Numbered from the stretch's first letter, positions 7,616 to 16,165 are shown. The stretch is DNA of 27,067 nt from Christensenella sp036660175 (GCA_036660175.1 JAVXBD010000016.1:1-27067), one strand, 5' to 3'. The notes: generated by a model not told the origin, from the letters alone. Numbers and translations are program-made.

Positions 7616-8716
7616 TTAGTTTTCTTTTTCTGATGTACCGCCAACATAGTTTGTTATAACAGGCTTGTTGTTCGGATGAACTTCAATCCATGTGTTGCCC
7701 GGTGCAAGCACCAGCTCTTCACCACTGTCAAGCTTAAACAATGTATCGTCTGTATAGTCTTCACGTTCCCATGTTCCGTTCAAGTGTCTTCCATGAATAT
7801 AAAACTCAGCAGGACCATGCCCCGACATTTCAATCAATTTTCTTCCGCCCTCGTTGGGTGCTTCAGAAATGCTGACGTACTGCACAATCAAGTTTTGCAC
7901 TTCAATCGGCTTGCCTGTTTCTTCTGCAATAAAATCTTTTCCGCCCATCGAACGAATCAGCTTGTCTTTTGTTTTATCATATTTATACCCAACAAAACCT
8001 GGTTTGCTCCAAAAAGAAAGCTGTATATCTGTAATCTCTGGCTGTGTATCGTATGCCTCTAATGGATAAAATTTAAAAGGTGTTCTCTGCTCAGGCTCAT
8101 ATTTATATGCTTTTGCATCTTCTGCTACATTGGTATAAGCAGTATGCTCCAGTGCTTTGCCATTGTTGATTCTAAAAATCTGAGATTCTGGCGCACCCTT
8201 TACACCGTTAATACGCTGTTTGATATGCTCTCCGCTGTCGCCGTAAATATAGGTGGTCTTAAAATTCGGATCTTCTGGGCCTCCCTGATGTACATACAGT
8301 GCATCCCACTCTTGCTGAATGCGCTGATGATAATATCTGGAAGAGCGAACAGGGCCAGCCTGCTCAGGATAAGTATCGTTAAAAATTGCTGTGAAACGTG
8401 TGTCGATTCCTTCAATCATCGTTTCATAAACAATATCCGCAACTTGCAGCCCTGCCTGAGGACGTGCAGGCGGCTCATTTTCAATCTGAACAATAACAGG
8501 TTTATATTCGGGATGTCCTGCTAAGCCAGTTGTAGGGGAAGCATCTTTGGGCATTTCTTTAGAAATCTCCGCTGTTGGGGTTGCCGCTGGCATAGGTGTT
8601 GCTTCTGATGATGTAATCTTTACTGGTTCAGCCGCTGGCTCTTCCGTTTTGGCACAAGCAACAAACACACTTGCCGCCATCAATACTGCTAATATAATCA
8701 GTAATACTTTTTTCAT
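7616..8716 (-). CDS. DUF3048 (YerB-like) lipoprotein
   Basis: 366 residues. A type II signal peptide (hydrophobic 4-20) ends in VFVAC with lipid-attachment Cys21, followed by an acidic Pro/Thr-rich linker (to about 60). The DUF3048 body is recognised from AGHPEYKPVIVQIENEPPARPQ (read in part), LQVADIVYETMIEG, GPVRSSRYYHQ and QGGPEDPNFK. The family includes Bacillus YerB, whose molecular role is not established, so no function is claimed beyond an exported membrane-anchored protein. The start is taken as ATG 8716, ten bases from AAGGA; a TTG at 8722 is also possible. A single-gene transcript is suggested by its own promoter and terminator. Confidence 0.88.
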   Translation of the reverse strand: MKKVLLIILAVLMAASVFVACAKTEEPAAEPVKITSSEATPMPAATPTAEISKEMPKDASPTTGLAGHPEYKPVIVQIENEPPARPQAGLQVADIVYETMIEGIDTRFTAIFNDTYPEQAGPVRSSRYYHQRIQQEWDALYVHQGGPEDPNFKTTYIYGDSGEHIKQRINGVKGAPESQIFRINNGKALEHTAYTNVAEDAKAYKYEPEQRTPFKFYPLEAYDTQPEITDIQLSFWSKPGFVGYKYDKTKDKLIRSMGGKDFIAEETGKPIEVQNLIVQYVSISEAPNEGGRKLIEMSGHGPAEFYIHGRHLNGTWEREDYTDDTLFKLDSGEELVLAPGNTWIEVHPNNKPVITNYVGGTSEKEN

Positions 8717-8776
8717 AATCAATCGTTCCTTTCAAAAATCAAATGATAAGGTTATGTACATCGTATACAATTTTAC

Positions 8777-8785
8777 ATTATACCA
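8777..8785 (-). promoter_or_regulatory. Extended -10 promoter of the DUF3048 gene
   Basis: On the minus strand TGGTATAAT provides an extended -10 (TGnTATAAT). It lies about 60 bp upstream of the start codon. No good -35 is at 17 bp; TTGACA lies further upstream at the wrong spacing. Confidence 0.6.
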
Positions 8786-8835
8786 CAATCAAAAACTATA
8801 ATAAATGCTTTTCTGTCAATTTCGAGTTCTAAATA

Positions 8836-8961
8836 TTAATATTTTATGACAATTTGTTTCATATGCCCCTCTTTTACTTCGGTCATAGCATATACAGAAG
8901 CTTCTACAGTGTCATAGCTGCTCTGTAAGATAATTCTATGATTGGTTCTAAATGCCCGCTT
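8836..8961 (-). pseudogene. Possible short protein-coding remnant downstream of the symporter
   Basis: In the frame shifted from the symporter gene's end, the minus strand reads 41 codons without a stop, running across the symporter stop and ending at TAA (8836-8838). The peptide has protein-like composition (for example SSYDTVEASVYAMTEV) and ends HMKQIVIKY. No ribosome site or good start precedes it; the first ATG leaves only 16 residues. It could be a decayed gene end or chance. I do not recognise the family. Confidence 0.25.
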
Positions 8962-10504
8962 TTACCTCATCAAATTCTTTTTCTATTTCTTTTGATGGCG
9001 GCGCAGTAAGGAGCGAAACCACAAGAATACAAATACATGAGAACAAGAACGCTGGAAGCAGCTCATAAATATTGAACACACCACCCAGCGGGCGAATGAC
9101 AAGTTTCCAGAAGAATACCATAGCACCGCCGCCAATCATGCCTGCTAAAGCGCCTGGACGGTTGATGCGCTTCCAAAACAAACTGAACAGCACAAGCGGT
9201 CCAAACGTTGCACCAAATCCAGCCCATGCAAATGATACAATGGTAAAAATGACACTTTTTTCATCTAATGCAATAATAATTGCCACAATTGCAATGGCAA
9301 GAAGTGCAAATCGTGATATTTTCATAACCTGTTTTTCTGTTGCTTTCTTTTTGAAAATACCCTGATATATGTTTTTTGAGAATGCCGAGGCTGCTATTAA
9401 AAGGTAGGAATCGGAAGAGCTGATGGTCGCTGCAAGAATTCCTGCCATAACAAAGCCTGCCACCAAGGCTGGAAGCATATTGGTTGAAAGCAGAATAAAG
9501 ATGTTTTCTGCTCCTGAGGCCGTCGTAAGCGCAGTTGGAAAAAGCACTCTCCCAATAATTCCGATAAAGATTGCCGCTGCCAGTGAAATAACGCACCATA
9601 CAATAGCAATTCTTCTTGCCTGCGGCAGCTCTTTTTCTTTGCGGATAGCCATAAAACGCAAAAGCACCTGAGGCATACCAAAATACCCCAGTCCCCAAGC
9701 CAATGTGGAAACAATTGATATAAATCCATAGCTTGCCGCTGGTCCAAAGACTGGCGCACCATTTGAAATAACCTGCGCACCCTCACTCATTACTGGTGTT
9801 GCCACACCAAAGAATTCAAAAAATCCTGGAAAGCTTTTGGCATTTTCTATCACTGCGCCAAATCCGCCAGCTGCTAACGAGCCTGTAATCACAATGACCG
9901 TCAGCGCAACAATCATTACAATCGCCTGCATAAAATCGGAGGCACTTTCCGCAAGAAAACCGCCCAGCATTGTATAAACCAACACAAATACCGCACCTAA
10001 TATCATCATGGCGATATATGGAGCGCCAAACAATGTGGAAAACAGCTTTCCACAGGTTACAAGACAGCTTGCTGCATATACCGTAAAGAAAATCAGTATA
10101 AAAATCGCCGCAATCGTCATGATAATTTTTTTATTTTCTTTAAATCTATTTGAAAAGAACTCTGGAAGTGTAATCGAATTTTTTGCCTTGATGCTATATC
10201 TGCGCAATCGCTTAGAAACAATCAGCCAATTTATGTAAGTACCTGCTGCAAGCCCAACGGCAGTCCACAAAGCATCACCCAGCCCACACCAGTATGCAAC
10301 TCCTGGCAGCCCCATCAGCAGCCAGCCGCTCATATCAGATGCTTCGGCACTCATTGCAGCAACCCACGGCCCTAAACTTCGTCCGCCCAAAAAATAGTTT
10401 TCCGAATTTTTGTTTGCCTTTTTTGCAAATGCAATACCAATCGCAATAACAATCGCCATATAAATTACCATAGCAATCAATATTTGTATTCTATCGCCGT
10501 CCAT
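8948..10504 (-). CDS. putP: Sodium/proline symporter (SSS family, PutP type)
   Basis: 518 residues and about 13 predicted membrane helices, the normal PutP plan and length. Family hallmarks include NYFLGGRSLGPWVAAMSAEASDMSGWLLMG (read in part) near the N-terminus, the long conserved GGFLAESASDFMQ stretch, YFGMPQVLLRFMAIR, and GILAATISSSDSYLLIAASAF, whose Ser/Thr residues form the Na2 sodium site in this family. It takes up proline, or a related solute, with sodium across the cell membrane. The exact substrate cannot be fixed from sequence alone. The ATG at 10504 follows GAGGGGG at good spacing. No clear terminator follows. Confidence 0.9.
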   Translation of the reverse strand: MDGDRIQILIAMVIYMAIVIAIGIAFAKKANKNSENYFLGGRSLGPWVAAMSAEASDMSGWLLMGLPGVAYWCGLGDALWTAVGLAAGTYINWLIVSKRLRRYSIKAKNSITLPEFFSNRFKENKKIIMTIAAIFILIFFTVYAASCLVTCGKLFSTLFGAPYIAMMILGAVFVLVYTMLGGFLAESASDFMQAIVMIVALTVIVITGSLAAGGFGAVIENAKSFPGFFEFFGVATPVMSEGAQVISNGAPVFGPAASYGFISIVSTLAWGLGYFGMPQVLLRFMAIRKEKELPQARRIAIVWCVISLAAAIFIGIIGRVLFPTALTTASGAENIFILLSTNMLPALVAGFVMAGILAATISSSDSYLLIAASAFSKNIYQGIFKKKATEKQVMKISRFALLAIAIVAIIIALDEKSVIFTIVSFAWAGFGATFGPLVLFSLFWKRINRPGALAGMIGGGAMVFFWKLVIRPLGGVFNIYELLPAFLFSCICILVVSLLTAPPSKEIEKEFDEVKAGI

Positions 10505-10604
10505 TTCTTTTCCCCCTCAAAACTCTTTTCATTATAATAGCCATATTTATAAATTATATACTAAACCACTTTGTAAAAGCAAGCAATATGCCTTTGATTC
10601 GTGT

Positions 10605-10632
10605 AGTATAAGTGTACAGCTCATATGTCAAA
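10605..10632 (-). promoter_or_regulatory. Possible symporter promoter (TTGACA-15-TATACT)
   Basis: On the minus strand TTGACA is followed after 15 bp by TATACT, upstream of the symporter start by about 100 bp. The spacer is shorter than ideal. Confidence 0.35.
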
Positions 10633-10667
10633 AAAAGCAAAGCCGAGCAAAAAACCTACGGCATATC

Positions 10668-10698
10668 AAAAAAAGCAGAATGAGAAAAGTCATTCTGC
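10668..10698 (-). terminator. Rho-independent terminator of the Pro/Thr-rich protein gene
   Basis: GCAGAATGA pairs with TCATTCTGC (10690-10698 with 10675-10683), followed on the minus strand by seven T. A second, weaker hairpin (GCCG/CGGC with a T-rich tail) follows at about 10628-10664. Confidence 0.85.
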
Positions 10699-10717
10699 CT
10701 CTTAGCATAAAAAACTA

Positions 10718-11938
10718 CTATAGTTTGTTTCGATCATCAAATTTATTGCTGCCGCCAGTCTTTTTGGGCTGTTCAAAATCTTTTCTTGTGCGTGGCTCTG
10801 CCGTTGTGCGTGAAGGATGTATTCTTTTATTTTTCTTTCTTTTTTTCAAGACAACAAGCACCACAATCAGCACTACAACAATCACAAGCACCACAATAAT
10901 TCCTAAAATCATGGGACTGATGCCGCCAGGAATTTTATCCGAAACAGACTTTACAACAAACGTATCGCCTTTTTGCTCAAATTGTATAAATAAATCAGAT
11001 GATGTTGCGGCAGTTTGTATCACATATGTACCATCATCAGATGAAACAAGCGAGGTAGAAATGCCAGGTTTGATTTCCGTAACAAAGGTTGCGGCATTTT
11101 CGGGTGATACCCCATTTGCAAGTGCCGCCCAATTGTAAGTTGTAAATGATGCGCCATTCAGCACAAAATATCCTTTGGAGTCTGTAAGCCCTAACATCGG
11201 CATATCGCTTACGACCTGTATGCCAAGATTGCTCATCGGTTTTCCGTTTTTATCTAAAAATTCTGCGGTGATTTTAAAACTGCTGCTGATGATGGCAGAG
11301 GGTTTTGCAGGCTGTGTATTTTGGTTGGAAGCACTGGTGATTTGCAGTGCGTTTTCACCTTGAAATTCCATATTCAAATAAATACGGTCTGTGTTTCTTG
11401 CAACCGATATTTCGTATTTTCCGCCCATTGCCTGATCAAGTATTGCGGTATCATCACCACGTGACAGATAAACCATGCCTACGCTTTGTTCACCATCAGG
11501 TGATTTCACAATGAGTTTGTGGGATTCCACTGTTACATTTTTAAACTCAACTTTGCCATTTTCGTCTGTAATCAATGAAGTTTCATCGACAGTCACTTTG
11601 TAGCCTTTGCTGGCTTTTCCTTGGTCATATACATACATCACGATGTTGACAGCACCTGCCTGCTCAGTTGGCACAACTGTAACAGTTGGCTGTGCAGAAG
11701 GAATCGGCGCCTGTGTTGGCGCTTGCGTTGGTGCCTGCGTCGGCTCTGGTGTAGGCGCTTTTGTTGGGGCAGGAGTGGGTGCATGTGTCGGCGCTTGCGT
11801 TGGCTCGGGAGTGGGCGCCTCGGTGGGCGCTTGTGTGGGTGCTTCGGTTGGTGCTGGTGTTTCCTCTGCAAATGCAACAGTTCCCATTGCAAAAACCAAT
11901 AGAAGTGCCATAATTATGGTTAGTATTTTTTTTATCAT
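10718..11938 (-). CDS. Pro/Thr-rich membrane-anchored surface protein, unassigned
   Basis: 406 residues. A signal peptide (1-24, cleavage probably after AFA) is followed by a Pro/Thr-rich spacer of APT/EPTQ-type tetrapeptides (27-80). Two beta-sandwich-like segments come next: about 95-200, with SLITDENGKVEFKNVTVES resembling CNA-B or carboxypeptidase-regulatory folds, and about 215-330, with DKNGKPMSNLGIQVVSD. A single strong helix lies at 340-364, followed by a basic 42-residue tail. There is no sorting motif, so it would be a type I membrane protein with a cytoplasmic tail. The spacer could cross the cell wall. ATG 11938 has only a weak GGCGG upstream. It lies 77 bp downstream of the phosphohexomutase and may share its transcript. 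Function unknown. Confidence 0.8.
   Translation of the reverse strand: MIKKILTIIMALLLVFAMGTVAFAEETPAPTEAPTQAPTEAPTPEPTQAPTHAPTPAPTKAPTPEPTQAPTQAPTQAPIPSAQPTVTVVPTEQAGAVNIVMYVYDQGKASKGYKVTVDETSLITDENGKVEFKNVTVESHKLIVKSPDGEQSVGMVYLSRGDDTAILDQAMGGKYEISVARNTDRIYLNMEFQGENALQITSASNQNTQPAKPSAIISSSFKITAEFLDKNGKPMSNLGIQVVSDMPMLGLTDSKGYFVLNGASFTTYNWAALANGVSPENAATFVTEIKPGISTSLVSSDDGTYVIQTAATSSDLFIQFEQKGDTFVVKSVSDKIPGGISPMILGIIVVLVIVVVLIVVLVVLKKRKKNKRIHPSRTTAEPRTRKDFEQPKKTGGSNKFDDRNKL
11699..11860 (-). repeat. Tandem 12-bp repeat tract encoding Pro/Thr tetrapeptides
   Basis: About 13 degenerate units encode APTQ, APTE, EPTQ, APTP and APTK in succession. Such tracts can change length by slippage. They are unrelated to CRISPR. 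Confidence 0.85.
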
Positions 11939-12015
11939 TATTGAAAAACCGCCTTTTTTATTTGCTGGTTGTTTTGTAACCTATCTATAAGACGCATAAA
12001 CAACCAAGAAGTTCC

Positions 12016-13488
12016 CTATTTTAAATAATCCTTTATGGATGATAAATCCAATCCATCGTATTTAGATAAAAATTGATATAAGGTTTGCGTAATAAGCTTT
12101 GCGCCGCCGCATACATCACTTTCTACATTTACAGGAATGAGCGGGTCGTGCAGGGAAAGCCGCACTAAAAACCAGCCGTTTCCGTTTTTTTCATCAAATG
12201 AAACTCGTATGCCCTCGTGATTGTCAGGTGCAATCAAAAAGTTCGGCTGAGTGTTTGCATATTCTTCTAAATCCGCAATCATTGCATTGCCGTACGCTTT
12301 AAAATCGTCTTGCTTGATGTTTAAACGAAATTCCACGCTCTCTTTTGGCTCTGCCAAGTCGGCAATCAAATCGGAAATGGTATGTCCCTGCTTTTTAAGC
12401 CTTGCGACTTCTATCAGCAGTCTTGTAACAAGATATGCCCCGTCATCTAAAAAATAATTTTCTTTTAGCGCCGCATGACCAGATGTTTCAATCGCAAGCT
12501 GAGAGTCTATACCGCTTTTGTTTAGGCGGATAGATTCGTTGATGACGTTCTTATATCCACGCTTAAACCGATGATGCACACCGCCGCATTTGGTGATAAA
12601 CGCCGCAAGACCGCTGGATGTAATGGAATCTGTGACAATGGCTGTTCCAGAAAATTCCTTGATTAAGATTGCAGAAATAGCGGCAATCAGTCTGTTTTTA
12701 TTCAGCACACTGCCGCCTTTATCCACTGCACCTGCACGATCCACATCTGTATCAAAAATAATACCAAAATCTGCGTTTTCACGCACCACCGCATCTACAA
12801 TGCTTTTCATAGCAGCGGTATCCTCTGGGTTTGGCACATGGTTTGGAAAAGTACCGTCAGGCTCTAAAAACTGGCTACCCGAAGTATCTGCCCCCAAAGG
12901 CTTCAATACTTTTTCCACATAAAAACCGCCTGCGCCGTTTCCAGCATCTACAATAATTTTAAAGTGTTTAAAAGGTTTTGATTCTCCTGTTGCACAAACA
13001 ATTTTATCTACCAATATTTTAGAATAAACGCTCATAAAATCGACAGTATCTACTTTACTACCTTCGATTTTTTCATGTTTGACAGTTTTTGCGATTTCAA
13101 TGATTTGTGCGATTTCTGCTTTTTCAAGCCCACCTTTGCTGGTGAAAAACTTTAAGCCGTTTCTGTTCATAGGCAAGTGGCTTGCCGTTACCATCACTGC
13201 CCCGTCTGCCATAAAGCCCTGCGTAACGGTGGTCATAAACATGGCAGGAGTAGAAGCCATTCCGCAATCAAGCACATCTGCCCCGCCAAACATAAATCCG
13301 TCGATACAAGCGTCTTTGAGGGAAGGACCGCTGATGCGTGAATCCATGCCGATGGCAATCTTTTTTTTGCCCAGCCAGATTGCAAATGCGTGTGCCAAAT
13401 CTTTTGCTGCTTCGGGTGTAAGCGTGGCGTTTTCGCCCAATGCCACTCCACGTATATCACTGCCGTTTTGAAGTTTTGAATAATCCAT
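12016..13488 (-). CDS. Alpha-D-phosphohexomutase (phosphomannomutase/phosphoglucomutase family)
   Basis: 490 residues, four-domain phosphohexomutase. The catalytic phosphoserine loop is VTASHLPMNRNGLKFF (Ser103), the metal loop is FDTDVDRAGAV, and the sugar-binding loop is ETSGHAALKENY. The loops differ from textbook TASHNP and DGDxDR. TASHLP with DTDVDR and VHHRFKRGYKNVI recalls, from memory, the plant-plastid and clostridial subgroup annotated as phosphoglucosamine-mutase-like, whose substrate is uncertain. It would interconvert sugar 1- and 6-phosphates, probably for envelope precursors; neighbouring MreB and LCP genes fit that but do not prove it. The start is ATG 13488 after AAGGAGA. It is divergent from mreB. 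Confidence 0.88.
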   Translation of the reverse strand: MDYSKLQNGSDIRGVALGENATLTPEAAKDLAHAFAIWLGKKKIAIGMDSRISGPSLKDACIDGFMFGGADVLDCGMASTPAMFMTTVTQGFMADGAVMVTASHLPMNRNGLKFFTSKGGLEKAEIAQIIEIAKTVKHEKIEGSKVDTVDFMSVYSKILVDKIVCATGESKPFKHFKIIVDAGNGAGGFYVEKVLKPLGADTSGSQFLEPDGTFPNHVPNPEDTAAMKSIVDAVVRENADFGIIFDTDVDRAGAVDKGGSVLNKNRLIAAISAILIKEFSGTAIVTDSITSSGLAAFITKCGGVHHRFKRGYKNVINESIRLNKSGIDSQLAIETSGHAALKENYFLDDGAYLVTRLLIEVARLKKQGHTISDLIADLAEPKESVEFRLNIKQDDFKAYGNAMIADLEEYANTQPNFLIAPDNHEGIRVSFDEKNGNGWFLVRLSLHDPLIPVNVESDVCGGAKLITQTLYQFLSKYDGLDLSSIKDYLK

Positions 13489-13823
13489 ACTGAAAGTTCT
13501 CCTTGCATCTATGTATTTTTAATGATAAAGATGATACGTGTTATTTTAGCATACATCTTATGTTTTCCATACTTTTCATTTTACTCGGAAAAGGCAAATA
13601 CTTCAAGATTTATTGGCTGATTTCCCATCTGAAAAGCAAATTTTGATGTTGAAACAGTAAATTATGACGTTTTTGTAATAAAACTGTTGAAAAATCGCTC
13701 GTATTGTATTATGATATATGATATATAGGCGAGTTTTGTCAAGTATAAGAATCGTCGAGAAAAAATGAGAAATTGGTATCAATGCTTAAAATGATAAATT
13801 AGATAAAGTGAGGCTAACAATCA
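13489..13823. other. Divergent regulatory region between phosphohexomutase and mreB
   Basis: 335 bp without a gene. On the minus strand an extended -10 (TGCTAAAAT) lies about 50-60 bp upstream of the mutase start, and on + a good promoter for mreB lies at 13687-13715. No operator or riboswitch was recognised. Confidence 0.5.
13687..13715 (+). promoter_or_regulatory. mreB promoter (TTGAAA-17-TATGAT)
   Basis: TTGAAA (13687-13692) and TATGAT (13710-13715) are separated by 17 bp, about 108 bp before the start codon. Confidence 0.65.
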
Positions 13824-14876
13824 ATGGGTTTTTTTGGCATGAATTTTAACGATATAGGAATAGATTTAGGCACAGCAAGCGTACTTGTGTATGTGCGAGG
13901 CAAAGGGATTGTATTGCGTGAGCCATCCGTTGTCGCAGTAGACAGACTGTCTGGAAGAATGCTTGCAATCGGTGAGGAAGCACGCATTATGCTTGGTCGT
14001 ACACCTGGAAATATTGTGGCGGTCAGACCTTTGCGTGAAGGCGTCATTTCCAATTTTCATGATACAGAAAGAATGCTGCGGTATTTTTTGCGTAAAGTAA
14101 TTGGAAAACGGCTATTTTTTAAACCTCGTGTTGTGGTCTGTGTACCATCGGGTGTTACAGAAGTAGAAAAACGTTCCGTTATTGAAGCAACCGAAGAAGC
14201 TGGTGCAAGGCATACCTGCCTCATAGAAGAACCGATTGCGGCGGCAATTGGTGCAGGAATTGATATTGGCGCACCTCAGGGAAATATGGTGGTTGATATT
14301 GGCGGCGGAACGGCTGACGTTGCTGTAATTTCTCTTGGAGGTGCTGTAATCAGCGATTCCATTAAGATTGCAGGCGACCGTTTTGACGAATATATTTCCA
14401 GATATATCAAGAAAAAATATAATATGCTGATTGGCGAACGTACAGCAGAAGAAATTAAAATCAATATTGGCTCGGCTTTTCCACGAAAAGAAGAAGCTTA
14501 TATGGAAGTAACAGGCAGAAACCTTATTTCTGGTTTGCCAAAAACAATCACAATCAGCAGCAACGAAACCATCGAGGCAATGCAAGAGCCTTTAAACAGA
14601 ATTATGGAAACCATGCACAGCGTTCTTGAGCGCACACCGCCAGAGCTTACAGCAGATATTGCAGAAAACGGCATTTGTATGACGGGCGGCGGCTCGCTGC
14701 TATATGGTCTTGACAGACTTCTTACAGAGCGTACAAAAATCCCTTGCTATGTTGCAGAAGATGCGGTTTCGTGTGTTGCAATCGGTACAGGAAAAGCACT
14801 CGAAAGCATTGATGTTTATAGTGCTGGTGCGGTTTATGATTATCGCAGAGGCGATTACTATAACCAAGGTTATTAA
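13824..14876 (+). CDS. mreB: MreB/Mbl-type bacterial actin, rod-shape determinant
   Basis: 350 residues. The actin-fold ATP-binding segments are IGIDLGTASVLVY (phosphate 1, about 12-24), VVDIGGGTADVAV (phosphate 2, about 157-169) and CMTGGGSLLYGL (adenosine, about 285-296). The EEPIAAAIGAG helix and NFHDTERMLRYF are typical of MreB rather than DnaK or FtsA. It polymerises under the membrane and directs lateral wall synthesis. No mreC/mreD follows, so it may be an Mbl- or MreBH-like second copy. The ATG at 13824 follows GTGAGG (13808-13813). The LCP wall-assembly gene follows on the same strand, but a terminator and a promoter lie between. Confidence 0.93.
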   Translation: MGFFGMNFNDIGIDLGTASVLVYVRGKGIVLREPSVVAVDRLSGRMLAIGEEARIMLGRTPGNIVAVRPLREGVISNFHDTERMLRYFLRKVIGKRLFFKPRVVVCVPSGVTEVEKRSVIEATEEAGARHTCLIEEPIAAAIGAGIDIGAPQGNMVVDIGGGTADVAVISLGGAVISDSIKIAGDRFDEYISRYIKKKYNMLIGERTAEEIKINIGSAFPRKEEAYMEVTGRNLISGLPKTITISSNETIEAMQEPLNRIMETMHSVLERTPPELTADIAENGICMTGGGSLLYGLDRLLTERTKIPCYVAEDAVSCVAIGTGKALESIDVYSAGAVYDYRRGDYYNQGY

Positions 14877-14894
14877 TACAACAAAAAACAAGCA

Positions 14895-14935
14895 AATAGA
14901 GTTGTTCTTTTAAAAAAAAGAGGGACAACTCTATT
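14895..14935 (+). terminator. Hairpin terminator of mreB
   Basis: AATAGAGTTGTTC (14895-14907) pairs with GGACAACTCTATT (14923-14935) over 13 bp with one G-U. The following ctttgctct is only modestly T-rich. Confidence 0.6.
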
Positions 14936-14982
14936 CTTTGCTCTAAATATTAAAAATTTATTAATTTTGATAAGAATGTGTG

Positions 14983-15008
14983 CTATTTGTTTTCAAATAG
15001 ATTATACT
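14983..15008 (+). promoter_or_regulatory. LCP promoter -10 (TATACT) with an upstream perfect dyad
   Basis: A -10 TATACT lies at 15003-15008. Immediately before it, CTATTTG (14983-14989) and CAAATAG (14994-15000) form a perfect 7-bp dyad around TTTT, occupying the -35/spacer position where no consensus -35 is seen. This placement suits an operator or activator site. Confidence 0.4.
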
Positions 15009-15062
15009 AATTTCAGTTTTATAAAGAATAAATAAAAAAAGATATATGCGGAGGAAAAAATT

Positions 15063-16088
15063 TTGGGATATAAAAAAGGGATTAAGGTACTGGTAATTGT
15101 GCTGGTTATTTTGGCAATTGTTGCTGGTATTGTTTTGTATAATATGTACGGAACATATAAAGGAATCCAAAAAAATCCAGGCGGTGTGTTTGTAACAAGC
15201 GGAGAAGATAAAGCAGTAGCATCGGATAACATCAATTATGATGAAAACAAAGGCTTGACGCAGGTGGAGTTTAACGGTCAAAAATACACGGCAAAAGAGG
15301 ATATTGTCAATGTATTGCTGATGGGTGTGGACGCAGCCTCCGATCGTCAAGATGTTGGCAGAACGGATATGCTGATGCTATGTACGATGGATATGAAAAA
15401 CAATAAGATTGACTTTCTGTCGATTCCTCGTGATACGAAAACAAAGGTTTATCACGTGGGCAGTGATGGAAAAGTGACAAAAGAACAAACGGCAAAAATC
15501 AATGCGGCATATGCATATGGCGGCGGTAAAGATAAATATTCGGCAGAGAATGCAATGCGTGCAACGCAAGATTTTCTTGAAGTTGATGGCAACATCAGTG
15601 TGCCAATTGATTATTATATGTCTATAGATCTTGATGGTCTGCCAAAGATTGCAGATGCACTGGGTGGTGTAACTGTGACACTTGACCAAGACATGCCAGA
15701 AGTCGGAGAAAAAGGGGAAGAAGTAACACTGGAAGGCAGAAAAGTACGTCTATATCTGCAAAACAGACATGACATGGACGATGGCGAAACAACCAGACAG
15801 CTTCATGAGCAGACCTTTATCAAAGCAATGGCAAGAGACATCAAAGAGATGGGTGCAAAAGCCGCAGCACCAAAGCTGTTTGAGTCATTTACAAAATTTA
15901 TGAGAACGAATTTGAACCTTGACCAAGTGGTTGCATTTGCTTCTGTACTTGATGCGGCAGGGCTTGATCAGATTAATTTTGACATTCTAAAAGAGGGACA
16001 TCCAGAGATGTCAGATGCGTGGTATTATATCGCAAGTCAGGACGAAGTGTTGAAATTGATGCTTTCAAGAATATATAATGCAGTTTAA
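15063..16088 (+). CDS. LCP (LytR-CpsA-Psr) family protein
   Basis: 341 residues. A short cytoplasmic N-terminus and one membrane helix (about 8-28) precede an extracellular LCP domain (about 80-270). Conserved features are LLMGVDAAS (D90), GRTDMLML (R100, D102), DFLSIPRDTK (R123, D124), INAAYAYGGG and ALGGVTVTLD. LCP enzymes transfer polyprenyl-linked glycopolymers such as teichoic acid or capsule to peptidoglycan (family knowledge). The start is TTG 15063, seven bases after GGAGGA (15050-15055), and no in-frame ATG is better placed. It ends in a strong terminator. The C-terminal segment after 270 is short, unlike LCP proteins with a LytR_C domain. Confidence 0.93.
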   Translation: MGYKKGIKVLVIVLVILAIVAGIVLYNMYGTYKGIQKNPGGVFVTSGEDKAVASDNINYDENKGLTQVEFNGQKYTAKEDIVNVLLMGVDAASDRQDVGRTDMLMLCTMDMKNNKIDFLSIPRDTKTKVYHVGSDGKVTKEQTAKINAAYAYGGGKDKYSAENAMRATQDFLEVDGNISVPIDYYMSIDLDGLPKIADALGGVTVTLDQDMPEVGEKGEEVTLEGRKVRLYLQNRHDMDDGETTRQLHEQTFIKAMARDIKEMGAKAAAPKLFESFTKFMRTNLNLDQVVAFASVLDAAGLDQINFDILKEGHPEMSDAWYYIASQDEVLKLMLSRIYNAV

Positions 16089-16106
16089 AAAAACCGAATG
16101 AGCAGT

Positions 16107-16144
16107 AAGACCGCACAGCAAAATAAAGTTGTGCGGTCTTTTTT
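16107..16144 (+). terminator. Rho-independent terminator of the LCP gene
   Basis: AAGACCGCAC (16107-16116) pairs perfectly with GTGCGGTCTT (16131-16140), followed by TTTT. Confidence 0.9.
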
Positions 16145-16146
16145 AT

Positions 16147-16165
16147 GGCTCTATGTCAAATATTG
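16147..16165 (+). repeat. 19-bp repeat, copy 1 (ISL3-end-like)
   Basis: ggctctatgtcaaatattg, identical to 16242-16260. From memory, ISL3-family insertion sequences have terminal repeats starting GGCTCTnTGTCAAAT. No transposase is nearby. Confidence 0.5.

Noticed and set aside
7411..7647. 78-residue minus-strand frame beside the DUF3048 gene
   Set aside because: It overlaps the DUF3048 terminator and gene end, has no ribosome site, and no family was recognised.
11607..11990. Plus-strand frames of repeated Gly/Ala/Cys/Val across the Pro/Thr tract
   Set aside because: They are antisense readings of the 12-bp repeats in the surface-protein gene and have no ribosome site. The same applies to 26765-26947.
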